Of a stretch of 64,000 nt of DNA, positions 11,273 to 25,378 are shown piece by piece; position 1 is the first letter of the stretch; every line of letters begins with the position of its first letter. The stretch is taken from positions 19,627,532-19,691,531 of the forward strand of contig NC_091307.1 in NCBI RefSeq assembly GCF_038502225.1. Reading direction: 5' to 3'. The notes beneath the pieces were generated by a model that did not search any database, was not told the origin of the DNA, and saw only the letters and a program-made list of their open reading frames with translations. This DNA comes from Cherax quadricarinatus. Taxonomy: Eukaryota > Arthropoda > Malacostraca > Decapoda > Parastacidae. The position numbers and the translations under genes were made by a program.

Positions 11273-11937
11273 TTAAGGTTGTTGAAGTTAGTAGTGGTAT
11301 TAAAATTAACTACAACAGTGGCAGCATTAGAAATAGTAACAGTATAGTAATAGAGGTAACAGTATTATTACTCGAGATGGTGGTAGTAACAGTGTGAATA
11401 TAAACAAACTTCAGAGCCTCTGGAGAAAAACAACCAATTTTCTTAAGCTCATAAAATATAATTGTATCATTGTATTCTTCGCTGAGGACTGAGACAAAAA
11501 ATTTAGTGCATAAATTATTTTTAATTAGACCTTAACCGACCAGCCTGGCGACCTTCCCTTCTTTATTGCTCATTCTACGACGTACGTCGGACTAGGCCAT
11601 AAATACGTCAGGACGTAATTCAGATCGGGGTTTAAAATATGCGATGTACGTTGAAAGAGGAAATAAATACGTCCCGACGTCCGTCTGGATGGTCCATATA
11701 GAAGCCACGATATTGGTCGAGCTGGACCATTGGACCATGATGTACAGTGACGTACACAACACCTGTCCATGAAAATATATTTCAAAAAAATTTCCTTCTT
11801 TGTCCATCTGGTCTACGTCTCAGATATATTTTTTGGAATTGCTGTAGCCCTTTCTTAATTAATTCAACGTTGTTATCCAGGGTCAACCTTTCTATTTAAA
11901 TAAAGTTTTTTGATGGCTGAAGAAACTAATATAGAAA

Positions 11938-11944
<7 letters not shown>
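11273..11944. other. No gene recognised
   Basis: Includes a stretch (11570-11760) with several short similar words containing TACGTC, but no convincing ORF or RNA gene. Confidence 0.5.

Positions 11945-12032
<88 letters not shown>
11945..12032. repeat. (CA)n microsatellite
   Basis: About 44 perfect CA units. Confidence 0.97.
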
Positions 12033-12035
<3 letters not shown>

Positions 12036-12194
12036 GTACAGAGTCTTATCCATTTACAAGAACTTTCAGGTTATGTGGCCCCGGTCTTCTGTAAAAAGAA
12101 AAACAATAAAAAGATAATACTGTAATCTAGGTTACACAGAATAGTCTATCAAATGAGTTGAAGAAAAGTTGATAGAAAAGCGCGAACTTGAACA

Positions 12195-12264
<70 letters not shown>

Positions 12265-12331
12265 TGCGTGTGTGTGTGTGTGTGCGTGTGTGCGTGCGTG
12301 TGTGTGTGTGCGTGTGTGTGTGAGTGTGTGG

Positions 12332-12388
<57 letters not shown>

Positions 12389-12406
12389 ATACATATATAT
12401 ATATAT
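12195..12406. repeat. (TG)n followed by (TA)n microsatellite
   Basis: About 140 bp of TG repeats with scattered TA/CG variants passing into TA repeats that abut the 5' end of LINE copy 2. Confidence 0.95.
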
Positions 12407-15400
12407 TTCTTTTTCTGTCTCATAAACACGCTAAGATAACAGGGATATCTTGCTACTCCTACTTACACTTTGGTCACACTTCACAGACACGCACATGCAT
12501 ATATATATATACATACATCTAGGTTTTTCTCCTTTTTCTAAATAGCTCTTGTTCTTTTTTATTTCTTCTATTGTCCATGGGGAAGTGGAAAAGAATCTTT
12601 CCTCCGTAAGCCATGCGTGTCGTATGAGGCGACTAAAATGCCGGGAGCAATGGGCTAGTAACCCCTTCTCCTGTATACAATTACTAAAAAAGAGAAGAAG
12701 AAAAACTTTATAAAACTGGGTTGCTTAAATGTGCGTGGATGTAGTGCGGATGACAAGAAACAGATGATTGCTGATGTTATGAATGAAAAGAAGTTGGATG
12801 TCCTGGCCCTAAGCGAAACAAAGCTGAAGGGGGTAGGAGAGTTTCAGTGGGGGGAAATAAATGGGATTAAATCTGGAGTATCTGAGAGAGTTAGAGCAAA
12901 GGAAGGGGTAGCAGTAATGTTAAATGATCAGTTATGGAAGGAGAAAAGAGAATATGAATGTGTAAATTCAAGAATTATGTGGATTAAAGTAAAGGTTGGA
13001 TGCGAGAAGTGGGTCATAATAAGCGTGTATGCACCTGGAGAAGAGAGGAATGCAGAGGAGAGAGAGAGATTTTGGGAGATGTTAAGTGAATGTATAGGAG
13101 CCTTTGAACCAAGTGAGAGAGTAATTGTGGTAGGGGACTTGAATGCTAAAGTAGGAGAAACTTTTAGAGAGGGTGTGGTAGGTAAGTTTGGGGTGCCAGG
13201 TGTAAATGATAATGGGAGCCCTTTGATTGAACTTTGTATAGAAAGGGGTTTAGTTATAGGTAATACATATTTTAAGAAAAAGAGGATAAATAAGTATACA
13301 CGATATGATGTAGGGCGAAATGACAGTAGTTTGTTGGATTATGTATTGGTAGATAAAAGACTGTTGAGTAGACTTCAGGATGTACATGTTTATAGAGGGG
13401 CCACAGATATATCAGATCACTTTCTAGTTGTAGCTACACTGAGAGTAAAAGGTAGATGGGATACAAGGAGAATAGAAGCATCAGGGAAGAGAGAGGTGAA
13501 GGTTTATAAACTAAAAGAGGAGGCAGTTAGGGTAAGATATAAACAGCTATTGGAGGATAGATGGGCTAATGAGAGCATAGGCAATGGGGTCGAAGAGGTA
13601 TGGGGTAGGTTTAAAAATGTAGTGTTAGAGTGTTCAGCAGAAGTTTGTGGTTACAGGAAAGTGGGTGCAGGAGGGAAGAGGAGCGATTGGTGGAATGATG
13701 ATGTAAAGAGAGTAGTAAGGGAGAAAAAGTTAGCATATGAGAAGTTTTTACAAAGTAGAAGTGATGCAAGGAGGGAAGAGTATATGGAGAAAAAGAGAGA
13801 AGTTAAGAGAGTGGTGAAGCAATGTAAAAAGAGAGCAAATGAGAGAGTGGGTGAGATGTTATCAACAAATTTTGTTGAAAATAAGAAAAAGTTTTGGAGT
13901 GAGATTAACAAGTTAAGAAAGCCTAGAGAACAAATGGATTTGTCAGTTAAAAATAGGAGAGGAGAGTTATTAAATGGAGAGTTAGAGGTATTGGGAAGAT
14001 GGAAGGAATATTTTGAGGAATTGTTAAATGTTGATGAAGATAGGGAAGCTGTGATTTCGTGTATAGGGCAAGGAGGAATAACATCTTGTAGGAGTGAGGA
14101 AGAGCCAGTTGTGAGCGTGGGGGAAGTTCGTGAGGCAGTAGGTAAAATGAAAGGGGGTAAGGCAGCCGGGATTGATGGGATAAAGATAGAAATGTTAAAA
14201 GCAGGTGGGGATATAGTTTTGGAGTGGTTGGTGCAATTATTTAATAAATGTATGGAAGAGGGTAAGGTACCTAGGGATTGGCAGAGAGCATGCATAGTTC
14301 CTTTGTATAAAGGCAAAGGGGATAAAAGAGAGTGCAAAAATTATAGGGGGATAAGTCTGTTGAGTGTACCTGGTAAAGTGTATGGTAGAGTTATAATTGA
14401 AAGAATTAAGAGTAAGACGGAGAATAGGATAGCAGATGAACAAGGAGGCTTTAGGAAAGGTAGGGGGTGTGTGGACCAGGTGTTTACAGTGAAACATATA
14501 AGTGAACAGTATTTAGATAAGGCTAAAGAGGTCTTTGTGGCATTTATGGATTTGGAAAAGGCGTATGACAGAGTGGATAGGGGGGCAATGTGGCAGATGT
14601 TGCAAGTGTATGGTGTAGGAGGTAGGTTACTGAAAGCAGTGAAGAGTTTTTACGAGGATAGTGAGGCTCAAGTTAGAGTATGTAGGAAAGAGGGAAATTT
14701 TTTCCCAGTAAAAGTAGGCCTTAGACAAGGATGTGTGATGTCACCGTGGTTGTTTAATATATTTATAGATGGGGTTGTAAGAGAAGTAAATGCGAGGGTC
14801 TTGGCAAGAGGCGTGGAGTTAAAAGATAAAGAATCACACACAAAGTGGGAGTTGTCACAGCTGCTCTTTGCTGATGACACTGTGCTCTTGGGAGATTCTG
14901 AAGAGAAGTTGCAGAGATTGGTGGATGAATTTGGTAGGGTGTGCAAAAGAAGAAAATTAAAGGTGAATACAGGAAAGAGTAAGGTTATGAGGATAACAAA
15001 AAGATTAGGTGATGAAAGATTGAATATCAGATTGGAGGGAGAGAGTATGGAGGAGGTGAACGTATTCAGATATTTGGGAGTGGACGTGTCAGCGGATGGG
15101 TCTATGAAAGATGAGGTGAATCATAGAATTGATGAGGGAAAAAGAGTGAGTGGTGCACTTAGGAGTCTGTGGAGACAAAGAACTTTGTCCTTGGAGGCAA
15201 AGAGGGGAATGTATGAGAGTATAGTTTTACCAACGCTCTTATATGGGTGTGAAGCGTGGGTGATGAATGTTGCAGCGAGGTGAAGGCTGGAGGCAGTGGA
15301 GATGTCATGTCTGAGGGCAATGTGTGGTGTGAATATAATGCAGAGAATTCGTAGTTTGGAAGTTAGGAGGAGGTGCGGGATTACCAAAACTGTTGTCCAG

Positions 15401-15890
15401 AGGGCTGAGGAAGGGTTGTTGAGGTGGTTCGGACATGTAGAGAGAATGGAGCGAAACAGAATGACTTCAAGAGTGTATCAGTCTGTAGTGGAAGGAAGGC
15501 GGGGTAGGGGTCGGCCTAGGAAGGGTTGGAGGGAGGGGGTAAAGGAGGTTTTGTGTGCGAAGGGCTTGGACTTCCAGCAGGCATGCGTGAGCGTGTTTAA
15601 TAGGAGTGAATGGAGACAAATGGTTTTTAATACTTGACGTGCTGTTGGAGTGTGAGCAAAGTAACATTTATGAAGGGATTCAGGGAAACCGGCAGGCCGG
15701 ACTTGAGTCCTGGAGATGGGAAGTACAGTGCCTGCACTCTGAAGGAGGGGTGTTAATGTTGCAGTTTAAAAACTGTAGTGTAAAGCACCCTTCTGGCAAG
15801 ACAGTGATGGAGTGAATGATGGTGAAAGTTTTTCTTTTTCGGGCCACCCTGCCTTGGTGGGAATCGGCCGGTGTGATAATAATAAAATAA
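12407..15890 (+). mobile_element. RTE-like LINE, copy 2 (one nonsense codon)
   Basis: Same element as 2080-5630 in the opposite orientation. The 5' end begins at TTTCTTTTTCTGTCTC, about 75 bp shorter than copy 1, directly after (TA)n. The 3' end passes through the CGGCCGGTGTG stem-loop into ATAATAATAAAATAAA and (TA)n before MITE copy B. Target-site duplications cannot be resolved inside the AT-repeat flanks. Confidence 0.9.
12731..15637 (+). pseudogene. LINE endonuclease-reverse transcriptase, premature stop
   Basis: The 968-codon frame of copy 1 is preserved except for TGA at 15281-15283, where copy 1 has AGA inside a triple arginine (C-terminal to the RT palm and thumb). I see only two other amino-acid differences, R to K and D to N near the C-terminus, and one synonymous change. 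The endonuclease and all RT motifs including FADD are intact. The product would lose the C-terminal 118 residues with the conserved WFGHVERM and GRGRPRKGW region. As in copy 1, the frame extends upstream of the nominal GTG start to 12662 without any ATG. Confidence 0.9.
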
Positions 15891-15900
15891 ATATATATAT

Positions 15901-16292
15901 GTCCTGCCGAATATGTAAAACTGGTCAATTAGCAAGAACTCATTGAAAATTAAACCCTTTCTGAAATTTTCTATTATACGTTTATTAAAGATATATATTT
16001 TTCATTAATGTTGATGTAAAAATTTATAATTTTGCACCAAAAGAACCGTAGAAAACTTACCTAACATTATTATAACAAGAACAATTTATTTTAGAATAAC
16101 CCAACTAAATATATTTTAGATTTGTTTACAATAATTTAATACTAAACAAACACAGTGAAATATATTTTTTTTCGTTAGGTTCAGAATGGTTTTGGCGAAA
16201 TTATTGCATACACAAATTTTCGCTTGTCCTATATGGCAAGATGAGCGTTGCTATTTAAGCCAAGATAGCAAGTTCTGCCTATTCGGCACGAC
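15901..16292 (-). mobile_element. TA-tract MITE, copy B
   Basis: Starts GTCCTGCCGAATATG and ends ATTCGGCACGAC; about 392 bp, reverse orientation relative to copy A. TA-rich DNA lies on both sides. Confidence 0.9.

Positions 16293-16383
<91 letters not shown>
16293..16383. repeat. (TA)n microsatellite
   Basis: About 45 TA units followed by a short GA/GGA-rich tract. Confidence 0.95.
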
Positions 16384-16498
16384 GAGAGAGAGAGGGGGGG
16401 AGGGGAAGGGAAGGAAGGGTCGCCGTCAGCAGGATTCGAAGTCACGTCTGTGAAGGCTGACAAGGTTCCCAAGTGACGCTCTAGACCTCTCGGCCACA

Positions 16499-16800
16499 GA
16501 TAAGATAAGATAAGATAAGATTTCGTTCGGATTTTTAACCCCGGAGGGTTAGCCACCCAGGATAACCCAAGAAAGTCAGTTCGTCATCGAGGACTGTCTA
16601 ACTTATTTCCATTGGGGTCCTTAATCTTGTCCCCCAGGATGCGACCCACACCAGTCGACTAACACCCAGGTACCTATTTGCTGCTAGGTGAACAGGACAA
16701 TAGGTGTAAGGAAACGTGTCGGAATTCCCACCCGCCGGGAATCGAACCCGGGCCCTCCGTGTGTGAAGCGGGAGTTTTAGCCACCAGGCCACCGGGCCAC
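16499..16800 (-). mobile_element. tRNA-Val-derived SINE with (TCTTA)n tail
   Basis: Read on the minus strand: a tRNA-like head at about 16730-16799 with box A GGCCTGGTGGCTAAAACTC, the anticodon region CCGCTTCACACACGG (similar to tRNA-Val CAC) and box B GGGTTCGATTCC. A body of about 200 bp follows, then a five-fold TCTTA tail at 16499-16520. This is the classical RNA polymerase III SINE layout. Confidence 0.85.
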
Positions 16801-16811
16801 TAAACATTGTC

Positions 16812-16883
16812 CTCCCCGGCGGGGAATCGAACCCCGGTCTCCCGCGTGACAGGCGGGGATACTCACCACAAACTCGGCGATGA
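16812..16883 (-). tRNA. Degenerate tRNA-Asp (GTC), probably a pseudogene
   Basis: Exactly 72 nt on the minus strand. From the D arm onward it follows metazoan tRNA-Asp closely: GTGGTGAGTATCCCCGCC, anticodon GTC in CCTGTCACGCGGG, TCGATTCC T-loop and GGGGAG 3' end. The 5' acceptor strand (TCATCGC) pairs poorly with CCGGGGA and the first D-arm bases deviate from consensus. I infer a decayed tRNA or a SINE head rather than a working gene. It adjoins the tRNA-Val SINE. Confidence 0.6.
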
Positions 16884-17042
16884 CCAGTGAATCATCTCAG
16901 CTGTAGATTTTTTCTGTGAGAATGTGTTTACTTGTTCCAGTTGCGATAGTTTCTTTGATTTTTTTATTGCTGGAAAAGGTAAAATACGATTTGCTTTGAT
17001 TTTTATGTTTTCAAGACATACTACAGTATTGCGCTTGGCTAT
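16884..17042. other. Short unique spacer before the satellite
   Basis: A/T-rich, no feature seen. The satellite begins abruptly after GCGCTTGGC. Confidence 0.5.
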
Positions 17043-20000
17043 CATGACCCACCACTACCAGTCATGGTTATCATGACCCACCACTACCAGGCATGGTTAT
17101 CATGACCCACCACTACCAGGCATGGTTATCATGACCCACCACTACCAGGCATGGTCATCATGACCCACCACTACCAGGCATGGTTATCATGACCCACCAC
17201 TACCAGGCATGGTTATCATGACCCACCACTACCAGGCATGGTTATCATGACCCACCACTACCAGGCATGGTCATCATGACCCACCACTACCAGGCATGGT
17301 CATCATACCCACCACTACCATGCATGGTTATCATGACCCACCACTACCAGGCATGGTTATCATGACCCACCACTACCAGGCATGGTTATCATGACCCACC
17401 ACTACCAGGCATGGTCATCATGACCCACCACTACCAGGCATGGTCATCATACCCACCACTACCAGTCATGGCCATCATGACCCACCTCTACCAGGCATGG
17501 TTATCATGACCCACCACTACCAGGCATGGTCATCATACCCACCACTACCAGTCATGGCCATCATGACCCACCACTACCAGGCATGGTTATCATGACCCAC
17601 CACTACCAGGCATGGTCATCATGACCCACCACTACCAGGCATGGTCATCATGACCCACCACTACCAGGCATGGTTATCATGACCCACCACTACCAGGCAT
17701 GGTCATCATGACCCACCACTACCAGGCATGGTCATCATGACCCACCACTACCAGGCATGGTCATCATGACCCACCACTACCAGGCATGGTCATCATGACC
17801 CACCATTACCAGGCATGGTCATCATGACCCACCACTACCAGGCATGGTCATCATGACCCACCACTACCAGGCATGGTTATCATGACCCACCACTACCAGG
17901 CATGGTTATCATGACCCACCACTACCAGGCATGGTCATCATGACCCACCACTACCAGGCATGGTCATCATGACCCACCACTACCAGGCATGGTCATCATG
18001 ACCCACCACTACCAGGCATGGTCATCATGACCCACCACAACTAGGCATGGTCATCATGACCCACCACTACCAGGCATGGTCATCATGACCCACCACTACC
18101 AGGCATGGTCATCATGACCCACCACTACCAGGCATGGTTATCATGACCCACCACTACCAGGCATGGTCATCATGACCCACCACTACCAGGCATGGTCATC
18201 ATGACCCACCACTACCAGGCATGGTTATCATGACCCACCACTACCAGGCATGGTTATCATGACCCACCACTACCAGGCATGGTTATCATGACCCACCACT
18301 ACCAGGCATGGTTATCATGACCCACCACTACCAGGCATGGTCATCATGACCCACCACTACCAGGCATGGTCATCATGACCCACCACTACCAGGCATGGTT
18401 ATCATGACCCACCACTACCAGGCATGGTCATCATGACACACCACTACCAGGCATGGTCATCATGACCCACCACTACCAGGCATGGTTATCATGACCCACC
18501 ACTACCAGGCATGGTTATCATGACCCACCACTACCAAGCAGGGTTATCATGACCCACCACTACCAGGCATGGTCATCATGACCCACCACTACCAGGCATG
18601 GTCATCATGACCCACCACTACCAGGCATGGTTATCATGACCCACCACTACCAGGCATGGTCATCATACCCACCACTACCAGTCATGGCCATCATGACCCA
18701 CCTCTACCAGGCATGGTTATCATGACCCACCACTACCAGGCATGGTCATCATACCCACCACTACCAGTCATGGCCATCATGACCCACCACTACCAGGCAT
18801 GGTTATCATGACCCACCACTACCAGGCATGGTCATCATGACCCACCACTACCAGGCATGGTCATCATGACCCACCACTACCAGGCATGGTTATCATGACC
18901 CACCACTACCAGGCATGGTCATCATGACCCACCACTACCAGGCATGGTCATCATGACCCACCACTACCAGGCATGGTCATCATGACCCACCACTACCAGG
19001 CATGGTCATCATGACCCACCACTACCAGGCATGGTCATGGTCATCATGACCCACCACTACCAGGCATGGTCATCATGACCCACCACTACCAGGCATGGTC
19101 ATCATGACCCACCACTACCAGGAATGGTTATCATGACCCACCACTACCAGGCATGGTCATCATGACCCACCACTACCAGGCATGGTCATCATGACCCACC
19201 ACTACCAGGCATGGTCATCATGACCCACCACTACCAGGCATGGTCATCATGACCCACCACTACCAGGCATGGTCATCATGACCCACCACTACCAGGCATG
19301 GTCATCATGACCCACCACTACCAGGCATGGTTATCATGACCCACCACTACCAGGCATGGTCATCATGACCCACCACTACCAGGCATGGTCATCATGACCC
19401 ACCACTACCAGGCATGGTTATCATGACCCACCACTACCAGTCATGGTTATCATGACCCACCACTACCAGTCATGGTTATCATGACCCACCACTACCAGTC
19501 ATGGTTATCATGACCCACCACTACCAGTCATGGTTATCATGACCCACCACTACCAGGCATGGTCATCATGACCCACCACTACCAGGCATGGTCATCATGA
19601 CCCACCACTACCAGGCATGGTTATCATGACCCACCACTACCAGGCATGGTCATCATGACCCACCACTACCAGGCATGGTCATCATGACCCACCACTACCA
19701 GGCATGGTTATCATGACCCACCACTACCAGGCATGGTTATCATGACCCACCACTACCAAGCATGGTTATCATGACCCACCACTACCAGGCATGGTCATCA
19801 TGACCCACCACTACCAGGCATGGTCATCATGACCCACCACTACCAGGCATGGTTATCATGACCCACCACTACCAGGCATGGTCATCATGACCCACCACTA
19901 CCAGGCATGGTCATCATGACCCACCACTACCAGGCATGGTTATCATGACCCACCACTACCAGGCATGGTCATCATGACCCACCACTACCAGTCATGGTTA

Positions 20001-21569
20001 TCATGACCCACCACTATTAGGCATGGTCATCATGACCCACCACTACCAGGCATGGTCATCATGACCCACCACTACCAGGCATGGTCATCATGACCCACCA
20101 CTACCAGTCATGGTTATCATGACCCACCACTACCATGCATGGTCATCATGACCCACCACTACCAGGCATGGTCATCATGACCCACCACTACCAGTCATGG
20201 TTATCATGACCCACCACTACCAGGCATGGTCATCATGACCCACCACTACCAGGCATGGTCATCATGACCCACCACTACCAGTCATGGTTATCATGACCCA
20301 TCACTACCAGTCATGGTCATCATGACCCACCACTAACAGGAATGGTCATCATGATCCACCACTACCAGGAATAGTCATCATGGCCCACCTCTACCAGTCA
20401 TGGTCATCATGACCCACCACTACCAGGCATGGTCATCATGACCCACCATTACCAGGCAGGGTCATCATGACCCACCACTACCAGTCATGGTTATCATGAC
20501 CCACCACTACCAGGCATGGTCATCATGACCCACCATTACCAGGCATGGTCATCATGACCCACCACTACCAGGCATGGTCATCATGACCCACCACTACCAG
20601 GCATGGTCATCATGACCCACCACTATCAGGCATGGTCATCATGACCCACCACTACCAGGCATGGTCATCATGACCCACCACTACCAGGCATGGTCATCAT
20701 ACCAACCACTACCAGTTATGGTCATCATGACCTACCTCTACCAGTCATGGTTATCATGACCCACCACTACCAATCATGGTCATCATGACCCACCACTACC
20801 AGGCATGGTCATCATGACCCCCCAGTACCAGGCATGGTCATCATGACCCCCACTACAAGGCATGGTCATCATGACCCACCACTACCAGGCATGGTCATCA
20901 TGACCCACCACTATCAGGCATGGTCATCATGACCCACCACTATTAGGCATGGTCATCATGACCCACCACTATCAGGCATGGTCATCATGACCCACCACTA
21001 CCAGGCATGGTCATCATGACCCCCCACTACCAGGCATGGTCATCATGACCCACCACTACCAGGCATGGTCATCATGACCCACCACTATCAGGCATGGTCA
21101 TCATGACCCACCACTATCAGGCATGGTCATCATGACCCACCACTACCAGGCATGGTCATCACGACCCACCACTATCAGGCATAGTCATCATGACCCACCA
21201 CTATCAGGCATGGTCATCATGACCCACCACTACCAGGCATGGTCATCATGACCCACCACTACCAGGCATGGTCATCATGACCCACCACTATTAGGCATGG
21301 TCATCATGACCCACCACTATCAGGCATGGTCATCATGACCCACCACTATCAGGCATGGTCATCATGACCCCACTACCAGGCATGGTCATCATGACCCACC
21401 ACTACCAGGCATGGTCATCATGACCCACCACTATCAGGCATGGTCATCATGACCCACCACTATCAGGCATGGTCATCATGACCCACCACTACCAGGCATG
21501 GTCATCATGACCCACCACTATCAGGCATGGTCATCATGACCCACCACTATCAGGCATGGTCATCATGAC
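17043..21569. repeat. Satellite block A (GACCCACCACTACCAGG type)
   Basis: About 155 monomers of the ACTACCAGG type. Rare variants recur as a group: ATCATACCCACC with CAGTCATGGCCATC and CACCTCTACC occurs at about 17440-17580 and again at about 18660-18790, which implies an internal duplication of about 1.2 kb. Confidence 0.9.
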
Positions 21570-21783
21570 CCACCACTGACAGGCATTGTTATGAACCACC
21601 ACTGCCAGGCATAGTTATCATGACCCACCACTGCCAGGCATAGTTATCATGACCCACCACTGCCAGGCATAGTTATCATGACCCACCACTACCAGGCATA
21701 GTTATCATGACCCACCACTGCCAGGAATAGTTATCATGACCCACCACTGCTAGGCATAGTTATCATGACCCACCACTGCCAGG
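21570..21783. repeat. Satellite block B (ACTGCCAGGCATAGTT type)
   Basis: Seven or so monomers with TGCCAGG and GCATAGTTATC instead of TACCAGG and GCATGGTCATC, including the private variants CCAGGAATAG (21721) and CTGCTAGG. Confidence 0.88.
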
Positions 21784-22795
21784 CATGGTCATCATGAACC
21801 ACCACCACCAGTCATGGTCATCATGAACCACCACCACCAGTCATGGTCATCATGAACCACCACCACCAGTCATGGTCATCATGAACCACCACCACCAGTC
21901 ATGGTCATCATGACCCACTACCACCAGTCATGGTCATCATGAACCACCACCACCAGTCATGGTCATCATGAACCACCACCACCAGTCATGGTCATCATGA
22001 ACCACCACCACCAGTCATGGTCATCATGAACCATCACCACCAGTCATGGTCATCATGAACCACCACCACCAGTCATGGTCATCATGAACCACCACCACCA
22101 GTCATGGTCATCATGAACCACCACCACCAGTCATGGTCATCATGAACCACCACCACCAGTCATGGTCATCATGAACCACCACCACCAGTCATGGTCATCA
22201 TGAACCACCACCACCAGTCATGGTCATCATGACCCACTACCACCAGTCATGGTCATCATGAACCACCACCACCAGTCATGGTCATCATGAACCACCACCA
22301 CCAGTCATGGTCATCATGAACCACCACCACCAGTCATGGTCATCATGAACCACCACCACCAGTCATGGTCATCATGAACCACCACCACCAGTCATGGTCA
22401 TCATGAACCACCACCACCAGTCATGGTCATCATGAACCACCACCACCAGTCATGGTCATCATGAACCACCACCACCAGTCATGGTCATCATGAACCACCA
22501 CCACCAGTCATGGTCATCATGAACCACCACCACCAGTCATGGTCATCATGAACCACCACCACCAGTCATGGTCATCATGAACCATCACCACCAGTCATGG
22601 TCATCATGAACCACCACCACCAGTCATGGTCATCATGAACCATCACCACCAGTCATGGTCATCATGAACCACCACCACCAGTCATGGTCATCATGAACCA
22701 CCACCACCAGTCATGGTCATCATGAACCACCACCACCAGTCATGGTCATCATGAACCACCACCACCAGTCATGGTCATCATGAACCAGTCATGGT
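21784..22795. repeat. Satellite block C (GAACCACCACCACCAGT type)
   Basis: About 35 monomers in which CACTACCAGG is replaced by CACCACCAGT and GACCC by GAACC. The rare monomer GACCCACTACCACCAG occurs twice, at 21912 and 22231, exactly 319 bp (11 units) apart. Confidence 0.9.
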
Positions 22796-25378
22796 TATCA
22801 TGACCACCACTGTCATGGTCATCATGAACCACCACTACCAGGCATGGTCATCATGACCCACCACTACCAGGCATGGTCATCATGACCCACCACTACCAGG
22901 CATGGTCATCATGACCCACCACTACCAGGCATGGTCATCATGACCCACCACTACCAGTCATGGTTATCATGACCCACCACTACCAGTCATGGTCATCATG
23001 ACCCACCACTACCAGGCATGGTCATCATGACCCACCACTACCAGGCATGGTCATCATGACCCACCACTACCAGGCATGGTCATCATGACCCACCACTACC
23101 AGTCATGGTTATCATGACCCACCACTACCAGTCATGGTCATCATGACCCACCACTACCAGGCATGGTCATCATGACCCACCACTACCAGGCATGGTCATC
23201 ATGACCCACCACTACCAGGCATGGTCTATCATGATCATGACCACCACTACCAGGCATGGTTATCATGACCCACCACTACCAGGCATGGTTATCATGACCA
23301 TGACCCACCACTACCAGGGCCATCATGACCCACCACTACCAGTCATGGTCATCATGGTGGTCATCATGACCCACCACTACCAGGCATGGTTATCATGACC
23401 CACCACTACAAGTCATGGCCATGATGACCCACCACTACCAGGCATGGTCATCATGACCCACCACTACTAGGCATGGTCATCATGACCCACCACTACCAGT
23501 CATGGTCATCATGACCCACCTCTACCAGTCATGGTCATCATGACCCACCACTACCAGGAATGATCATCATGACCCACCACTACCAGGAATGGTCATCATG
23601 ACCCACCTCTACTAGTCATGGTCATCGTGACCCACCACTACCAGGCATGGTCATCATGACCCACCATTACCAGGCATGGTCATCATGACCCACCACTACC
23701 AGGCATGGTCATCATGACCCACCACTACTAGGCATGGTCATCATGACCCACCACTACCAGTCATGGTCATCATGACCCACCACTACCAGTCATGGTCATC
23801 ATGACCCACCACTACCAGGCATGGTCATCATGACCCACCACTACCAGTCATGGTTATCATGACCCACCACTACCAGTCATGGTCATCATGACCCACCACT
23901 ACCAGGCATGGTCATCATGACCCACCACTACCAGTCATGGTCATCATGACCCACCACTACCAGGAATGGTCATCATGACCCACCACTACCAGGCATGGTC
24001 ATCATGACCCACCACTATCAGGCATCATGACCCACCACTCCCAGTCATCATGGTTATCCACCACTACCAGTCATGGTCATCATGACCCACCACTACCAGG
24101 AATGGTCATCATGACCCACCACTACCAGGAATGGTCATCATGACCCACCTCTACCAGTCATGGTCATCATGACCCACCACTACCAGGCATGGTCATCATG
24201 ACCCACCACTACCAGGCATGGTCATCATGACCCACCACTACCAGGCATGGTCATCATGACCCACCACTACCAGGCATGGTCATCATGACCCACCACTACC
24301 AGGCATGGTCATCATGACCCACCACTACCAGGCATGGTCATCATGACCCACCACTACCAGGCATGGTCATCATGACCCACTACTACCAGTCATGGTTATC
24401 ATGACAAACCACTACCAGTCATGGTTATCATGATCCACCACTACCAATCATGGTTATCATGACCCACCACTACCAGGCATGGTCATCATGACCCACCACT
24501 ACCAGGCATGGTCATCATGACCCACCACTACCAGGCATGGTCATCATGACCCACCACTACCAGGCATGGTCATCATGACCCACCACTACCAGGCATGGTC
24601 ATCATGACCCACCACTACCAGTCATGGTCATCAGGCATGGTCATCATGACCCACCACTATCAGGCATGGTCATCATGACCCACCACTACCAGGCATGGTC
24701 ATCATGACCCCCCACTACCAGGCATGGTCATCATGACCCCCACTACCAGGCATGGTCATCATGACCCACCACTACCAGGCATGGTCATCATGACCCACCA
24801 CTACCAGGCATGGTTATCATGACCCACCACTACAAGTCATGGCCATGATGACCCACCACCACAAGTCATGGCCGTGATGACCCACCACTACTAGGCATGG
24901 TCATCATGACCCACTACTACCAGTCATGGTCATCATGACCCACCACTACCAGGCATGGTCATCATGACCCACCACTACCAGGCATGGTCATCATGACCCA
25001 CCACTACCAGGCATGGTCATCATGACCCACCACTACCAGGCATGGTCATCATGACCCACCACTACCAGGCATGGTCATCAAACCCACCACTACCAGTCAT
25101 GGTCATCATGACCCACCACTACCAGACAAACCACTACCAGCATGGTCATCATGATCCCACCACTATCAGTCATGGTCATCATGACCCACCACTACCAGTC
25201 ATCATGACCCCACTACCAGGCATGGTCATCATGACCCACCACTACCAGGCATGGTCATCATGACCCACCACTACCAGGCATGGTCATCATGACCCACCAC
25301 TATCAGGCATGGTCATCATGACCCACCACTATCAGGCATGGTCATCATGACCCACCACTATCAGGCATGGTCATCATG
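22796..25378. repeat. Satellite block A' (second ACTACCAGG-type block)
   Basis: Return to the block A monomer type, with more irregular units (for example 23222-23360, 24010-24060, 25080-25210) and a recurrent ACAAGTCATGGCCATGATG variant near 23408 and 24834. Confidence 0.88.

Noticed and set aside
12149..12522. Long open frames made of repeated Y-I, T-H or V-C dipeptides
   Set aside because: These and similar frames at many TA and CA tracts are translations of dinucleotide repeats, not proteins.
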